Positions 36,860 to 45,696 of a stretch of 64,000 nt of DNA are shown here, one piece after another. The notes under the pieces were generated by a model, which was not told where the DNA came from, did not search any database, and saw only the letters and a list, made by a program, of their open reading frames with translations. The stretch is from Capnocytophaga cynodegmi DSM 19736. Its GTDB lineage: Bacteria > Bacteroidota > Bacteroidia > Flavobacteriales > Flavobacteriaceae. Position 1 is the stretch's first letter. Each line of letters starts with the position of its first letter. The DNA lies in assembly GCF_000379185.1 (NCBI RefSeq), contig NZ_KB900703.1:192814-256813 (forward strand), given 5' to 3'. The position numbers and the translations under genes were made by a program.

Positions 36860-37837
36860 ATGAAAAAAATTAAATATTATTACGACCCAGAAACACTTTC
36901 CTACAAGCGAATTATCAGTAGGAAACGCACCAAAGTTCGGAATGTCCTTCTTTTTTTGACGGCTTCGGCGCTTTTTGGAGGTATTGCAATGTTTTTGATG
37001 GTCAATACGCGGTTTCTTTACACTCCTCGAGAAGTTTCCTTACAACGAGAAATAAAGCAATATGAAACCAATTTTCAGATTTTAAACAAGAAAATGGAGC
37101 ATATGGAGGAGGTTTTGGCAAATATCCAAGAACGCGATAACAATATGTATCGGCTCTATTTTGAGGCAGCACCTATTCCAGAAGAACAAAGACGCAGTGG
37201 GTTTGGCGGTGTAAATCGGTATGAACATCTGGAAAATTACGATAATTCGAAGTTAATTATTAGCACAACGAAACGACTTGAAATACTTCAAAAACAATTG
37301 GTTGTTCAGTCAAAATCGTTAGATGAAATAGCCGATTTATCCAAAGAAAAAGAAAAATTCTTGTCTTCAATTCCTGCGATACAACCCGTTGATAATAAAG
37401 ATTTAACCAGAATGGCATCTGGGTTTGGTTGGCGTAACGACCCGTTTACCAAAGCTCGTAAATTTCACAACGGAATGGATTTTACAGCTCCGCAAGGGAC
37501 ACCCATTTATGCTTCGGGCGATGGGGTGGTTTTTCGTGCTGATGATGCCTCTTCGGGTTACGGAAAGCACGTGCGTATTGACCACGGCTATGGTTATGTG
37601 ACTCTATACGCTCATTTGCACGAATACAAAGTGAAAGTTGGTCAGAAAGTTAAGAGAGGGGATATGATTGGTACTGTGGGAAATACGGGACGTTCACAGG
37701 CTCCGCACTTGCATTACGAAATCATCAAAGATGGAGAACACATCAACCCAATTCATTTCTATTACGGAAATTTAACTCCAGATGAGTACGCTGAAATGAT
37801 TCGTGTTTCTACACAAGAAAATCAATCGATGGATTAA
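36860..37837 (+). CDS. M23 (LytM) peptidoglycan endopeptidase, membrane anchored
   Basis: 325 residues. A cytoplasmic basic N-terminus is followed by a transmembrane helix (about 29-48), a coiled-coil stalk (about 60-110), and a C-terminal LytM domain. Zinc ligands are intact: HNGMDFTAPQGTPI (HxxxD) and the terminal HLHYEI, with YGKHVRIDHGYGYVTLYAHL between. Unlike the EnvC-like protein at 59018, this one should be catalytic. Cuts peptide cross-links in the periplasm. The MerR-type gene starts three bases after its stop. Confidence 0.92.
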   Translation: MKKIKYYYDPETLSYKRIISRKRTKVRNVLLFLTASALFGGIAMFLMVNTRFLYTPREVSLQREIKQYETNFQILNKKMEHMEEVLANIQERDNNMYRLYFEAAPIPEEQRRSGFGGVNRYEHLENYDNSKLIISTTKRLEILQKQLVVQSKSLDEIADLSKEKEKFLSSIPAIQPVDNKDLTRMASGFGWRNDPFTKARKFHNGMDFTAPQGTPIYASGDGVVFRADDASSGYGKHVRIDHGYGYVTLYAHLHEYKVKVGQKVKRGDMIGTVGNTGRSQAPHLHYEIIKDGEHINPIHFYYGNLTPDEYAEMIRVSTQENQSMD

Positions 37838-37840
37838 CAA

Positions 37841-38170
37841 ATGGAAATTAATTTACCTGATAAATTGTATTACACCATAGGTGAGGTTGCAAAAGCTTTC
37901 GATGTAAATGCTTCTTTAATAAGGTTTTGGGAAAAAGAATTTGAAATTATAAATCCTAAAAAAAATGCCAAAGGAAGCCGAAAGTTTTCCCCCGATGATG
38001 TGAGGAAATTGCAACTAATCTATCATTTGGTAAAAGAGCAAGGACATACTTTGGAAGGAGCCAGACAAAAACTTCAAGAAAATACACAAAAAACATTTTC
38101 CAACTACGAAATTGTTGAAAAATTGGAGCGTGTTAAACAAATGTTGATATATCTGAAAGAGTCTTTTTAA
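37841..38170 (+). CDS. MerR-family transcriptional regulator
   Basis: 109 residues. A winged helix-turn-helix of MerR type: YYTIGEVAKAFDVNASLIRFWEKEF, then GSRKFSPDDVRKLQLIYHLVKEQGHTLEGARQKL, only the DNA-binding part plus a short dimerisation helix; no effector domain and no cysteines for metal sensing. Three bases after the M23 gene, so translationally close; this M23-MerR pairing is common in Flavobacteriaceae, suggesting control of an envelope function, but no target is visible. Confidence 0.88.
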   Translation: MEINLPDKLYYTIGEVAKAFDVNASLIRFWEKEFEIINPKKNAKGSRKFSPDDVRKLQLIYHLVKEQGHTLEGARQKLQENTQKTFSNYEIVEKLERVKQMLIYLKESF

Positions 38171-38198
38171 ATGAATTATTATTTTAAAATCAGTCGTT

Positions 38199-38564
38199 TT
38201 GAATAAAATATACTACCTCAGCACTTGCGATACTTGCAAACGAATCTTAAAAGAATTAGAACTTCCTAAAGATATTCATTTACAAGATATTAAAAAGAAT
38301 CCAATTTCGGAAAGTGAGCTTGACTTTCTGAAAAATACTATTGGAAGCTATGAAAAACTTTTTAATAAACGTTCACAACTTTATAAGCAGCGAAATTTAA
38401 AAGACCAAAATCTTACTGAAAATGATTACAGAAATCTAATTTTGGAACACTACACTTTTTTGATTCGTCCTGTCATAATTATTGATAATCAGGTTTTTGT
38501 GGGGAATTCTCCGAAAGTAATTTTAGAGGTAAAAAATAAACTTCAAAGTTTACATAACCAATAA
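38199..38564 (+). CDS. ArsC/Spx-like thioredoxin-fold protein
   Basis: 121 residues from a TTG at 38199; no ATG is available in frame. CDTC near residues 10-13 (STCDTCKRIL) and IRPVIIIDNQVFVGNSP are the ArsC/Spx family features: a redox-active Cys region and the conserved arginine-proline loop. No ars gene is nearby, so arsenate reduction is only a family possibility. It overlaps the convergent LuxE-like gene by 15 bases. Confidence 0.72.
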   Translation: MNKIYYLSTCDTCKRILKELELPKDIHLQDIKKNPISESELDFLKNTIGSYEKLFNKRSQLYKQRNLKDQNLTENDYRNLILEHYTFLIRPVIIIDNQVFVGNSPKVILEVKNKLQSLHNQ

Positions 38565-39530
38565 GTTACAACCTCTTATATCAGCATTGTCAAATCTTCC
38601 TAAAATTTCAAACGTGTTGTCGTTGTACACCTTTCCTAAATCTTGGGTAGCAATGAAACTACACGAATGTATATTGGCTAAGTCGATGATGTTCACACCA
38701 CCACTTTTTCCATTTGGGAGGAAAGATAAAGCATCGTTGGTATCTCGAATTAGAATTTTAAGCCAAGGAACGGTTTTGAAAATGCCTTTTCCAGAGGAGT
38801 ATCCTTGCGAAAGTAATTCTGTCATTCCGTATTCAGAATGAATCTGTTGTGTGCCAAATCCATCACACAAAATTCGATGTAATTCCTCTCTGATAAGTTC
38901 CTTTCGGCGTCCTTTCATTCCGCCAGTTTCCATTACAATTGTGTTTTTCAATTGAAATTGATGTTTTTCAGTCAAATCCAACAACGCAAAGGAAACGCCT
39001 ATTAGTAATGTTTTCTGTCCTTTTTCGTCTAAATCATCAAGAATTTCAGCTAATTTGTCCAATTCGTACAGATAGAATCCGCTATTTGTGTTGTTTGATT
39101 GCTTGATGAGGTCTTCCACCATATAAATTAACGAAGAACCAGACCGTTCCAAATAGGAGGGAAGAAGAGCCAAAATTACATATTCTGATGGCTTTCCGTA
39201 GAATAATTCAAATCCTTTCCGGAAACTTTTTTCGTAAACAGAAATATCTTTCACAAAATGTTTGGAAGTGTTACTACCTGTGGTTCCGCTACTTGTAAAT
39301 ATTTGTTGTTCTGTGTTCTTTCCGCAAAAAATTCGTTTCGATTTAAAAAATTCAATAGGTAAGAAAGGAATGTCATAAACAGAATGCACATTGGCAGGAT
39401 TCTTTTTTAAATAAGAACAGAATTCTTTGTATACTTCATTGTTTTTGAATTGATAATCAAATATTTCTAAAGATATTTCATCAAATTCTTTATTTGTTTT
39501 AATAGAAAAAATGCGTTCCTCAAGTTTCAT
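38550..39530 (-). CDS. LuxE-like acyl-protein synthetase / adenylate-forming enzyme
   Basis: 326 residues from the ATG at 39530 (MKLEERIFSIKTN); the longer frame passes through the promoter and is rejected. It contains the AMP-binding loop FTSSGTTGSNTSKHFVKD and conserved EYGMTELLSQGYS and GRFDNADIRGCN segments, as in LuxE and related coenzyme-A-ligase-like enzymes that load acyl groups onto a protein or carrier. Partners are not adjacent. Convergent overlap with the ArsC-like gene. Confidence 0.8.
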   Translation of the reverse strand: MKLEERIFSIKTNKEFDEISLEIFDYQFKNNEVYKEFCSYLKKNPANVHSVYDIPFLPIEFFKSKRIFCGKNTEQQIFTSSGTTGSNTSKHFVKDISVYEKSFRKGFELFYGKPSEYVILALLPSYLERSGSSLIYMVEDLIKQSNNTNSGFYLYELDKLAEILDDLDEKGQKTLLIGVSFALLDLTEKHQFQLKNTIVMETGGMKGRRKELIREELHRILCDGFGTQQIHSEYGMTELLSQGYSSGKGIFKTVPWLKILIRDTNDALSFLPNGKSGGVNIIDLANIHSCSFIATQDLGKVYNDNTFEILGRFDNADIRGCNLLVM

Positions 39531-39558
39531 TTTTGGTTTGAAAAGAATTATTCTTTTG

Positions 39559-39566
39559 CAAAGATA
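39559..39566 (-). promoter_or_regulatory. -7 promoter box of the LuxE-like gene
   Basis: Leftward TATCTTTG, 28 bases before the ATG at 39530. It sits just beyond the GH3 terminator. Confidence 0.5.
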
Positions 39567-39586
39567 ACAGAGATTTACGTAAAAAG

Positions 39587-39617
39587 ACAACCCGAAAATA
39601 AAAAATCTTCGGGTTGT
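39587..39617 (-). terminator. Terminator of the PUL (after GH3)
   Basis: ACAACCCGAA / TTCGGGTTGT stem followed leftward by a T run, directly after the GH3 gene. Confidence 0.8.
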
Positions 39618-39642
39618 ACAGAAGTTAGAATGCTATAAGAGA

Positions 39643-41856
39643 TTATTGCAGAGAGAAGGTAATTCTTGTTTTGATATCAGCTGATGAACTTCCTATAAAG
39701 GCTTCAAATTCACCTTTTTCGGCTACCCAATCGTGTTTTTTCTCATCGAAGAAAGAAAGAGCTTCTTTGTCGATAGTAAATTTCACTACTTTGCTTTCCC
39801 CTGCTTTCAAATACACTTTTTCAAAGCCTTTGAGTTCTTTGTACGGACGCATCACAGATGATTTTACATCGCGAATGTATAATTGAACTACTTCGGCTCC
39901 GTCTCTATTTCCTGTGTTTTTCACACTAACAGAGAAAGTTATTTTATCATTGGCTGACATTGTTTTTTTGTCGGCAGACACTTTTCCGTACTCAAATGTG
40001 GTGTAGGAAAGTCCGTGTCCGAAAGCAAATAGTGGCTTGATTTTTTTGGTGTCTGCCCAGCGGTAACCTACTAAAATTCCTTCGTGGTATGTTTCATTCT
40101 CGCCTCCAGGGTATTCGCCCATAGCGTGAGCTCCATTATCTTGTAATTTTACAGGAAATGTAAAAGGAAGTTTACCAGAAGGATTAACATCACCCGCCAA
40201 AATATCTGCTAAGGCATTTCCTGCTTCTGAACCTAAGTACCAATTTTGCACAATTGCTGGAACTTCGTTTACCCAAGGCATTGCCACAGCATTTCCTGAA
40301 ATCATTACTACGATTAGGTTTTTGTTGGCTTTTGCCAAAGCACTAATCACAGCATCCTGCCCATAAGGTAATCCGTAAGATTTTCGGTCATTTCCTTCGC
40401 AATCTTGTCCATCGTGTTTGTTTAATCCACCGATGAAAATCACATAATCTGCACTTTTAGCTACATTTACAGCTTCGGCAATCATTTCAGAGGCAGGGCG
40501 TTTGTCTGTAATGTTTTGTCCTGCACTAAGTCCGTCTTGGTCTTTGTAATCGTCACTGGCATAGCCTCTTGCAAAAACAACTTCTGCCTCGTTACCAATG
40601 CGCTTTTTTATTCCGTCGAAAGGAAGAATTTCGTGAACAGCTTTCAAAGAAGAACTTCCGCCACCAACGGTCATCACTTTAATGGCATTTTCACCAATGA
40701 TGGCGATTTTTTTAGCTTTTTTCAAGTCTAAAGGCAATACATTTCCTTCATTTTTTAGTAAAACGATTCCTTCCTGACCGATTTTTCGAGCTACGGCAAA
40801 ATGTTCAGGCGAAGCGAACGAACCAAACGGACGATTTGGAGCCATATTGGTGCGGAACACCAAACGCAAAATATTTCTAACTTTTTCATTAACAACCTCT
40901 TCTTTGATTTCTCCTGATTTTAATTTCTGTAGAAAAGGTTGCGCCAGATAGTAATGGTCGTAGGCGTTAGCTTTGTTTTCTGTAAGCCCGTCTGTCCAAG
41001 TACCAAATTCCATATCTAAGCCGTGATGTGCAGCGTGGTCGGTGTTGTTTACAGCTCCCCAATCGGATACTACCGCTCCGTCAAATCCCCATTCATTTCG
41101 AAGAATATCAACAAGAAGATATTTATTCTGACTTGTCCATTGGTCTTTGTATTTGTTGTAAGCTCCCATAATTGACCACGTTTTTCCTTCCTGAACAGCA
41201 GCTTTGAAGGCAGGAAGATAAATTTCGTACAAAGCACGGTCGCTTAGCTTGACATTCACCGTATGGCGATTGATTTCCTGATTATTAAGAGCGAAGTGTT
41301 TTACACAGGCAGCCACCCCGTTGGACTGAACTCCTTGAATATAAGGAACTACCATTTTTGAAGCGAGGTAAGGGTCTTCGCCCATATATTCAAAATTACG
41401 TCCGTTTAGTGGTGTACGATAGATGTTTACACCAGGACCTAAAAGCACATTTTTATTTCGGTAACGGGCTTCTTCCCCGATGGCTTTTCCGTAGAGTAAA
41501 CTCATTTCAGGATTCCACGAAGCAGCAAGGCAGGTTAAGGCAGGGAAAGCTGTACAGGCATCGTTTGTCCAACCCGCTTGATTCCATTCGTCCCAAAGCA
41601 CTTCAGGGCGAATGCCGTGTGGCCCGTCGGTCATCCAATTCTCAGGGATTCCCAATCGTGGTACCCCTGGGGAACTGAATTTGGATTGTGCGTGACACAT
41701 CGCCACTTTTTCTTCCAACGTCATTCGTGAAAGAGCATCTTCCACTCGTTTTTCTATAGGTTGTGAATTATCTAAATAAATAGGTGATTTTTCTTGAGCA
41801 GAAAGAAATCCTATCGCACAAAAAAGAAAAATCGTTTTTATAGTTATCTTTTTCAT
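39643..41856 (-). CDS. GH3 beta-glucosidase
   Basis: 737 residues with a signal peptide (ending FLSA-QEK). GH3 N-terminal TIM barrel with TLEEKVAMCHAQ, WMTDGPHGIRPE, GPGVNIYRTPLNGRNFEYMGEDP, KHFALNNQE; the nucleophile is Asp265 in VVSDWGAV; then the alpha/beta sandwich and a fibronectin-type III domain at the end (KPYKELKGFEKVYLKAGES). Releases terminal glucose (or related sugars) from oligosaccharides, expected in the periplasm. Last gene of the PUL; a 141-base gap with two weak hairpins separates it from the SGNH gene. Confidence 0.92.
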   Translation of the reverse strand: MKKITIKTIFLFCAIGFLSAQEKSPIYLDNSQPIEKRVEDALSRMTLEEKVAMCHAQSKFSSPGVPRLGIPENWMTDGPHGIRPEVLWDEWNQAGWTNDACTAFPALTCLAASWNPEMSLLYGKAIGEEARYRNKNVLLGPGVNIYRTPLNGRNFEYMGEDPYLASKMVVPYIQGVQSNGVAACVKHFALNNQEINRHTVNVKLSDRALYEIYLPAFKAAVQEGKTWSIMGAYNKYKDQWTSQNKYLLVDILRNEWGFDGAVVSDWGAVNNTDHAAHHGLDMEFGTWTDGLTENKANAYDHYYLAQPFLQKLKSGEIKEEVVNEKVRNILRLVFRTNMAPNRPFGSFASPEHFAVARKIGQEGIVLLKNEGNVLPLDLKKAKKIAIIGENAIKVMTVGGGSSSLKAVHEILPFDGIKKRIGNEAEVVFARGYASDDYKDQDGLSAGQNITDKRPASEMIAEAVNVAKSADYVIFIGGLNKHDGQDCEGNDRKSYGLPYGQDAVISALAKANKNLIVVMISGNAVAMPWVNEVPAIVQNWYLGSEAGNALADILAGDVNPSGKLPFTFPVKLQDNGAHAMGEYPGGENETYHEGILVGYRWADTKKIKPLFAFGHGLSYTTFEYGKVSADKKTMSANDKITFSVSVKNTGNRDGAEVVQLYIRDVKSSVMRPYKELKGFEKVYLKAGESKVVKFTIDKEALSFFDEKKHDWVAEKGEFEAFIGSSSADIKTRITFSLQ

Positions 41857-41997
41857 TTTGAGAATATTTTAATACATTTTTTGCATACATTTTTTTGCCA
41901 GTTCTGCAAGAGAAGAACTTAAAGATAAGTCCTTACTCTTACATCACTGGGACTACTAACCCTAAATTTTACACTAATTATGAAAAAAATTCATTCT

Positions 41998-42702
41998 TTA
42001 TTTTATTAAATAAGGCTTAATTACTTCTGTCCAAAGCCGATATCCTTCGGCGTTGAGATGTAATTTGTCTTCTACGAAAATATCTTGTCGTAAATTTCCT
42101 TCGGTATCGTACATCACTTTTGTAATATCAATGTAAGTGTAATTTTGTTCTTTAGCATTGGCTTCCAGAAAACTATTTACTAAAAGTTGGTCTTTGATTT
42201 GGTCGGCTTTATGTTCAGATGGCTTCAATGAAACCACGTAAAGCGATGAATTTGGATAATCTTTTTTGAGTTTTGCGATAAAAATTCGGAATAAATCAAA
42301 ACATTTTACCGCTGAAACTCCTTCTTTGTGAGACCCTAAGTCATTTTCAACATAAAGCAGAATTTTCTTAGGATTGTATCCTTTGGCAATCACTTTGTAA
42401 TTGTAAATCATATCACGAAGCGTAGAACCTCCGTACGAACGACGAATAACTTTCAATGGAGCAAAATCCTCATAGATTGTTTTCCAGAGGTTTATGGACG
42501 AACTTCCCAGAAAAAGTACATCACATTGTTTATTGGGTAAATTTTTGTTTTCTTTTTTGTATTTATCAATGTCGTGCTGATAACGTTTAATCCAAGCAGT
42601 TTCATCGGATTGCTTGAAAGGAATTTTTGTTTTGATAGTTGTGGTTTGACTCCAAGAAATGATTGAAATTAAAAACGTTATGATTAAAAATATTTTCTTC
42701 AT
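41998..42702 (-). CDS. Exported SGNH/GDSL hydrolase
   Basis: 234 residues with a signal peptide (about 1-19). SGNH blocks: GSSSINLW (nucleophile region near Ser68), SYGGSTLRDM, VENDLG in place of the usual GxND, and DKLHLNAEGY holding the Asp-x-x-His dyad. Such enzymes in PULs are often sugar esterases, for example acetyl esterases, but the acyl group is unknown. Sits between GH30 and GH3 in the same leftward operon. Confidence 0.85.
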   Translation of the reverse strand: MKKIFLIITFLISIISWSQTTTIKTKIPFKQSDETAWIKRYQHDIDKYKKENKNLPNKQCDVLFLGSSSINLWKTIYEDFAPLKVIRRSYGGSTLRDMIYNYKVIAKGYNPKKILLYVENDLGSHKEGVSAVKCFDLFRIFIAKLKKDYPNSSLYVVSLKPSEHKADQIKDQLLVNSFLEANAKEQNYTYIDITKVMYDTEGNLRQDIFVEDKLHLNAEGYRLWTEVIKPYLIK

Positions 42703-42719
42703 TAGTTTAAATTTTTACT

Positions 42720-44186
42720 TTAATTATTCCATAAAAAAGATGCCACACTACGTGCCGGAATACTATATTTAAAATGTTTTTTGTTATCATTTATTGTAAT
42801 TTCTTCATCGGAAGAAGCTCTATTTAGAAGTACTAAAGCGTAACTTCCGTCAGAATTTTTGAAACTTGTACACAAAATGTTTTTGTTATTGGTTTGCGAT
42901 TGAATACGCACGGCATTGGGTTTTATAACCGATGACAAATGCCCAATAACATAATAATGTGAGTTTTTGGTGATGGTTTTGTAATCACTTGATGAAATAT
43001 CGACCGCTCCGTAGCAAGTTTTACAACCTCCTTCCCGATTGGGAGCACCTTTTTCGTCGAGCATCAAATTCCAAACAATAACGGCTTTTCCCCAATTATT
43101 GAGGATTCCGATGCCAATATGCTCCATATCATCTAACAAACGTGCTGATAAATTTCGTCCGTCGTTCCATTCTCCGATAGAAGTTTCGGTGAAAATGAGT
43201 TCTTTATCGGGCTGTGCTAAATGTATTTTTTGAAGTTCATCGTAATGCCCTCCATAATTGTGATAGGCAGCTCCTGCAATGTAACTCGATGCTTCTTTGT
43301 CGCTGTAAATATGGAGCGGATAATCCTTCTGGTCTGCCATATTGTCGTAGTTGAAGTTATGGTCGAACAGGTAAATTTTGGTCGTGATTCCTTCTTGTTT
43401 GAAACGTTTCCCTAACGATTTTTTTATGAAATCCAACTGTTCTTGCCAACCCATAAATAGTGAAGCAGAATTTCCTCTGTTAAGTGGTTCATTCTGAATG
43501 GTAACTGCATCAACTTCAATGCCGTGACTTTTCATTGCTTGAAGCCACTTCACGAAGTATAATGCGTAATCATCATAGTGTTTTGGGTTGAGGTGACCAC
43601 TAGTCCATTCATAATGGGGTTTTAAATCCTTCAGGTTGTTTACCTTCATCCAACGTGGTGGTGTCCAAGGCGAACCGATGATTTTAACGTCAGGATTTAT
43701 GGTTAAAATTTCTTTCAGAATAGGGATTACGTATTCTTTTTCTTCGGATTGTAAAGCGAAATTTTCAATTCCTTCTTTGTCACAAAGGGTATATTCACTC
43801 ATTGAGAAGTCGGAGCAACCGATAGAAATTCGCACATAACTTTGCCCTAAACCTTCAGTGGTTGAGAATGTTTCTTTTAAGAAAGTAGTTCTGTCGGAAG
43901 GTTTCATTTTCAGTAGATTGTAGCAAGTTGACCCCGTTATCGCTGACCCAAATCCGTAGATAGACTGATACTTTTCGGAAGGATTTAGCGTAATATCAGC
44001 CTTTGTTTGGGCGTCATTCATCACCAAATTGATTTCTTCCTTATGAAAACTCTTTTCGCTATTTGCTGTGGTGATTAAAACTGTAACACTTTCATTATCA
44101 GTTTCAGGCGAATTGGACTTTTGGGCAGTACACGAGGTTACTGCCCAAATTCCAAGAACTATATATGATAGAGAAATGCGTGTCAT
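42720..44186 (-). CDS. GH30 glycoside hydrolase (beta-1,6-glucanase/glucocerebrosidase-like)
   Basis: 488 residues; lipobox-like VTSC near residue 19, so likely a lipoprotein. GH30 features: YGFGSAITGSTCYNLLKM, YVRISIGCSDFSM, GSPWTPPRWMK, acid/base Glu233 in TIQNEPLN, nucleophile Glu334 in FTETSIGEW, and a beta-sandwich tail ending RSVASFLW. The GH30 clan members with this glucocerebrosidase-like arrangement include beta-1,6-glucanases of Bacteroides. Starts four bases after the susD-like stop. Endo- or exo-action cannot be told from sequence. Confidence 0.9.
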   Translation of the reverse strand: MTRISLSYIVLGIWAVTSCTAQKSNSPETDNESVTVLITTANSEKSFHKEEINLVMNDAQTKADITLNPSEKYQSIYGFGSAITGSTCYNLLKMKPSDRTTFLKETFSTTEGLGQSYVRISIGCSDFSMSEYTLCDKEGIENFALQSEEKEYVIPILKEILTINPDVKIIGSPWTPPRWMKVNNLKDLKPHYEWTSGHLNPKHYDDYALYFVKWLQAMKSHGIEVDAVTIQNEPLNRGNSASLFMGWQEQLDFIKKSLGKRFKQEGITTKIYLFDHNFNYDNMADQKDYPLHIYSDKEASSYIAGAAYHNYGGHYDELQKIHLAQPDKELIFTETSIGEWNDGRNLSARLLDDMEHIGIGILNNWGKAVIVWNLMLDEKGAPNREGGCKTCYGAVDISSSDYKTITKNSHYYVIGHLSSVIKPNAVRIQSQTNNKNILCTSFKNSDGSYALVLLNRASSDEEITINDNKKHFKYSIPARSVASFLWNN

Positions 44187-44190
44187 CTGT

Positions 44191-45684
44191 TTAATATCCA
44201 GGATTTTGAGTTAATTTTGGATTAGCTTCAATCTCGGATTGAGGTACAGGATATAACGTAGTTTGTTCTGTGAAAGGCTTCATAGTCAAACGTTTTGGGT
44301 CTCGTGAATTAAGAGAATTCATTATTTCAACCACTTTTCCTGAACGTAAAAGATCAAACCAGCGATGTCCTTCGAAAGCCAATTCCAAACGGCGTTCTTT
44401 CATAACCGCAGCCATCATTGCATCAGAAGAAGACGTTACATTTGCAGGAAGAGCAGGTAATTTCACTCTGGCACGTACTTGATTTACTAAGGTAGCTGCA
44501 TCATTTAAGTTTCCTGTAGCAACTAAGGCTTCAGCTTTTAAAAGCAAGATATCCGCTAAGCGTAACTTGATGATACTATTTAAGTTAGAACGAAGTTTAT
44601 ACACAAAAGGATAATTTTCTTTAGGATAGTAATGATCATAAGATACTTCTTCATACACAATAGATTGCGATTTTCGAATAACATCGCCTTCGGAGTCAAA
44701 ATCAGCAATTAAATCACGTGAAGGAGCTACCCATCTTGCCCAAGAGATTTTATCCTTCGGGTTCAGGTAATTTTTGCCAACAATACCTCCAACCCACATA
44801 TAAGCCCCTTGGTAGGAAATCTCGAAAATAGATTCAGCAGAATTACGAACTTTTACATCATTTTTAGCTTCATTAAGTTGAAATAAATCAGCATAATCGG
44901 GTAATAATGAAAATCCGTTGGCGATAACAGCATCACAATGAGCGATGGTTTTAGCGTAATCACGAACTGGAATCTCTGCATATACTTTGGCTAAAAGTGC
45001 ATTGGCTACAGCACTACTCAACAAAAATTTGTTTGAACTATTGATAGCAGGAGCATTCTGAACGGCTTCTTCTAAGTTTTTGATAATGTCGTTATAAACT
45101 TCCTGAACGGAATTTCGTTCACGATAAAGCAATTCATTTACTTCGTCGAAAGAAGCTATTGAAGGTACATTTACGGCAGGTAACAAAGGTACTTCGCCCC
45201 AAAGACGAACCATATCATAGTACATCCACGCACGAAGAATCTGAGCTTCGGCTTTCCATTGTTTTCGTTCTAACTCGGTAAGGGAAGTGTCAGGTACCTT
45301 ATCAACATTTGCGATGATAATATTTGCACGAGATACAGCCGCTAGATACCCCTTCCAATCTCTTGTTATGTTACCATTAGAAGCATCTTGTATATTTCGT
45401 TCAACGGCTACTACAGGAAAATCGGTTGACCCTGCGTACGCATTGTCAGAACGTGTTTCAGAATTTACTTCAAAGTCAAGACCCCAAAACTCCTGTCCGT
45501 TATTTTTGATGTAAGTGTACATATTGTCATAGGCGGCTTGCATTTCGGTTTTAGTGGTAAAGTTGGTTGTCCCAGTATTACCACCTACCGTAACTTGACT
45601 GTAGTCGGCAAGAGGATCTTGATCTAAATTGCAAGCAGTAAGTAACATAACTGATGCAAAAAAAGGTGATATATATTTTTTCAT
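44191..45684 (-). CDS. SusD-like (RagB) glycan-binding lipoprotein
   Basis: 497 residues from the ATG at 45684; an in-frame TTG three codons upstream is less likely. Lipobox LLTAC near residue 18. SusD features: AYDNMYTYIKNNGQEFWGLDF, AEAQILRAWMYYDMVRLWGEVPLL (TPR-like helices), and the C-terminal RRLELAFEGHRWFDLLRSGK and LYPVPQSEIEANPKLTQNPGY. It forms the lid on the SusC transporter and binds the glycan at the cell surface. 12 bases after the SusC stop. Confidence 0.95.
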   Translation of the reverse strand: MKKYISPFFASVMLLTACNLDQDPLADYSQVTVGGNTGTTNFTTKTEMQAAYDNMYTYIKNNGQEFWGLDFEVNSETRSDNAYAGSTDFPVVAVERNIQDASNGNITRDWKGYLAAVSRANIIIANVDKVPDTSLTELERKQWKAEAQILRAWMYYDMVRLWGEVPLLPAVNVPSIASFDEVNELLYRERNSVQEVYNDIIKNLEEAVQNAPAINSSNKFLLSSAVANALLAKVYAEIPVRDYAKTIAHCDAVIANGFSLLPDYADLFQLNEAKNDVKVRNSAESIFEISYQGAYMWVGGIVGKNYLNPKDKISWARWVAPSRDLIADFDSEGDVIRKSQSIVYEEVSYDHYYPKENYPFVYKLRSNLNSIIKLRLADILLLKAEALVATGNLNDAATLVNQVRARVKLPALPANVTSSSDAMMAAVMKERRLELAFEGHRWFDLLRSGKVVEIMNSLNSRDPKRLTMKPFTEQTTLYPVPQSEIEANPKLTQNPGY

Positions 45685-45696
45685 TGTAATCAAGTT

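Noticed and set aside
42000..42002. GH3 and SGNH gap hairpins (41857-41997) as a strong terminator
   Set aside because: Only short, weak stems (AGTTCT/AGAACT; AGTCC/GGGACT) without a T run; processing sites at most.
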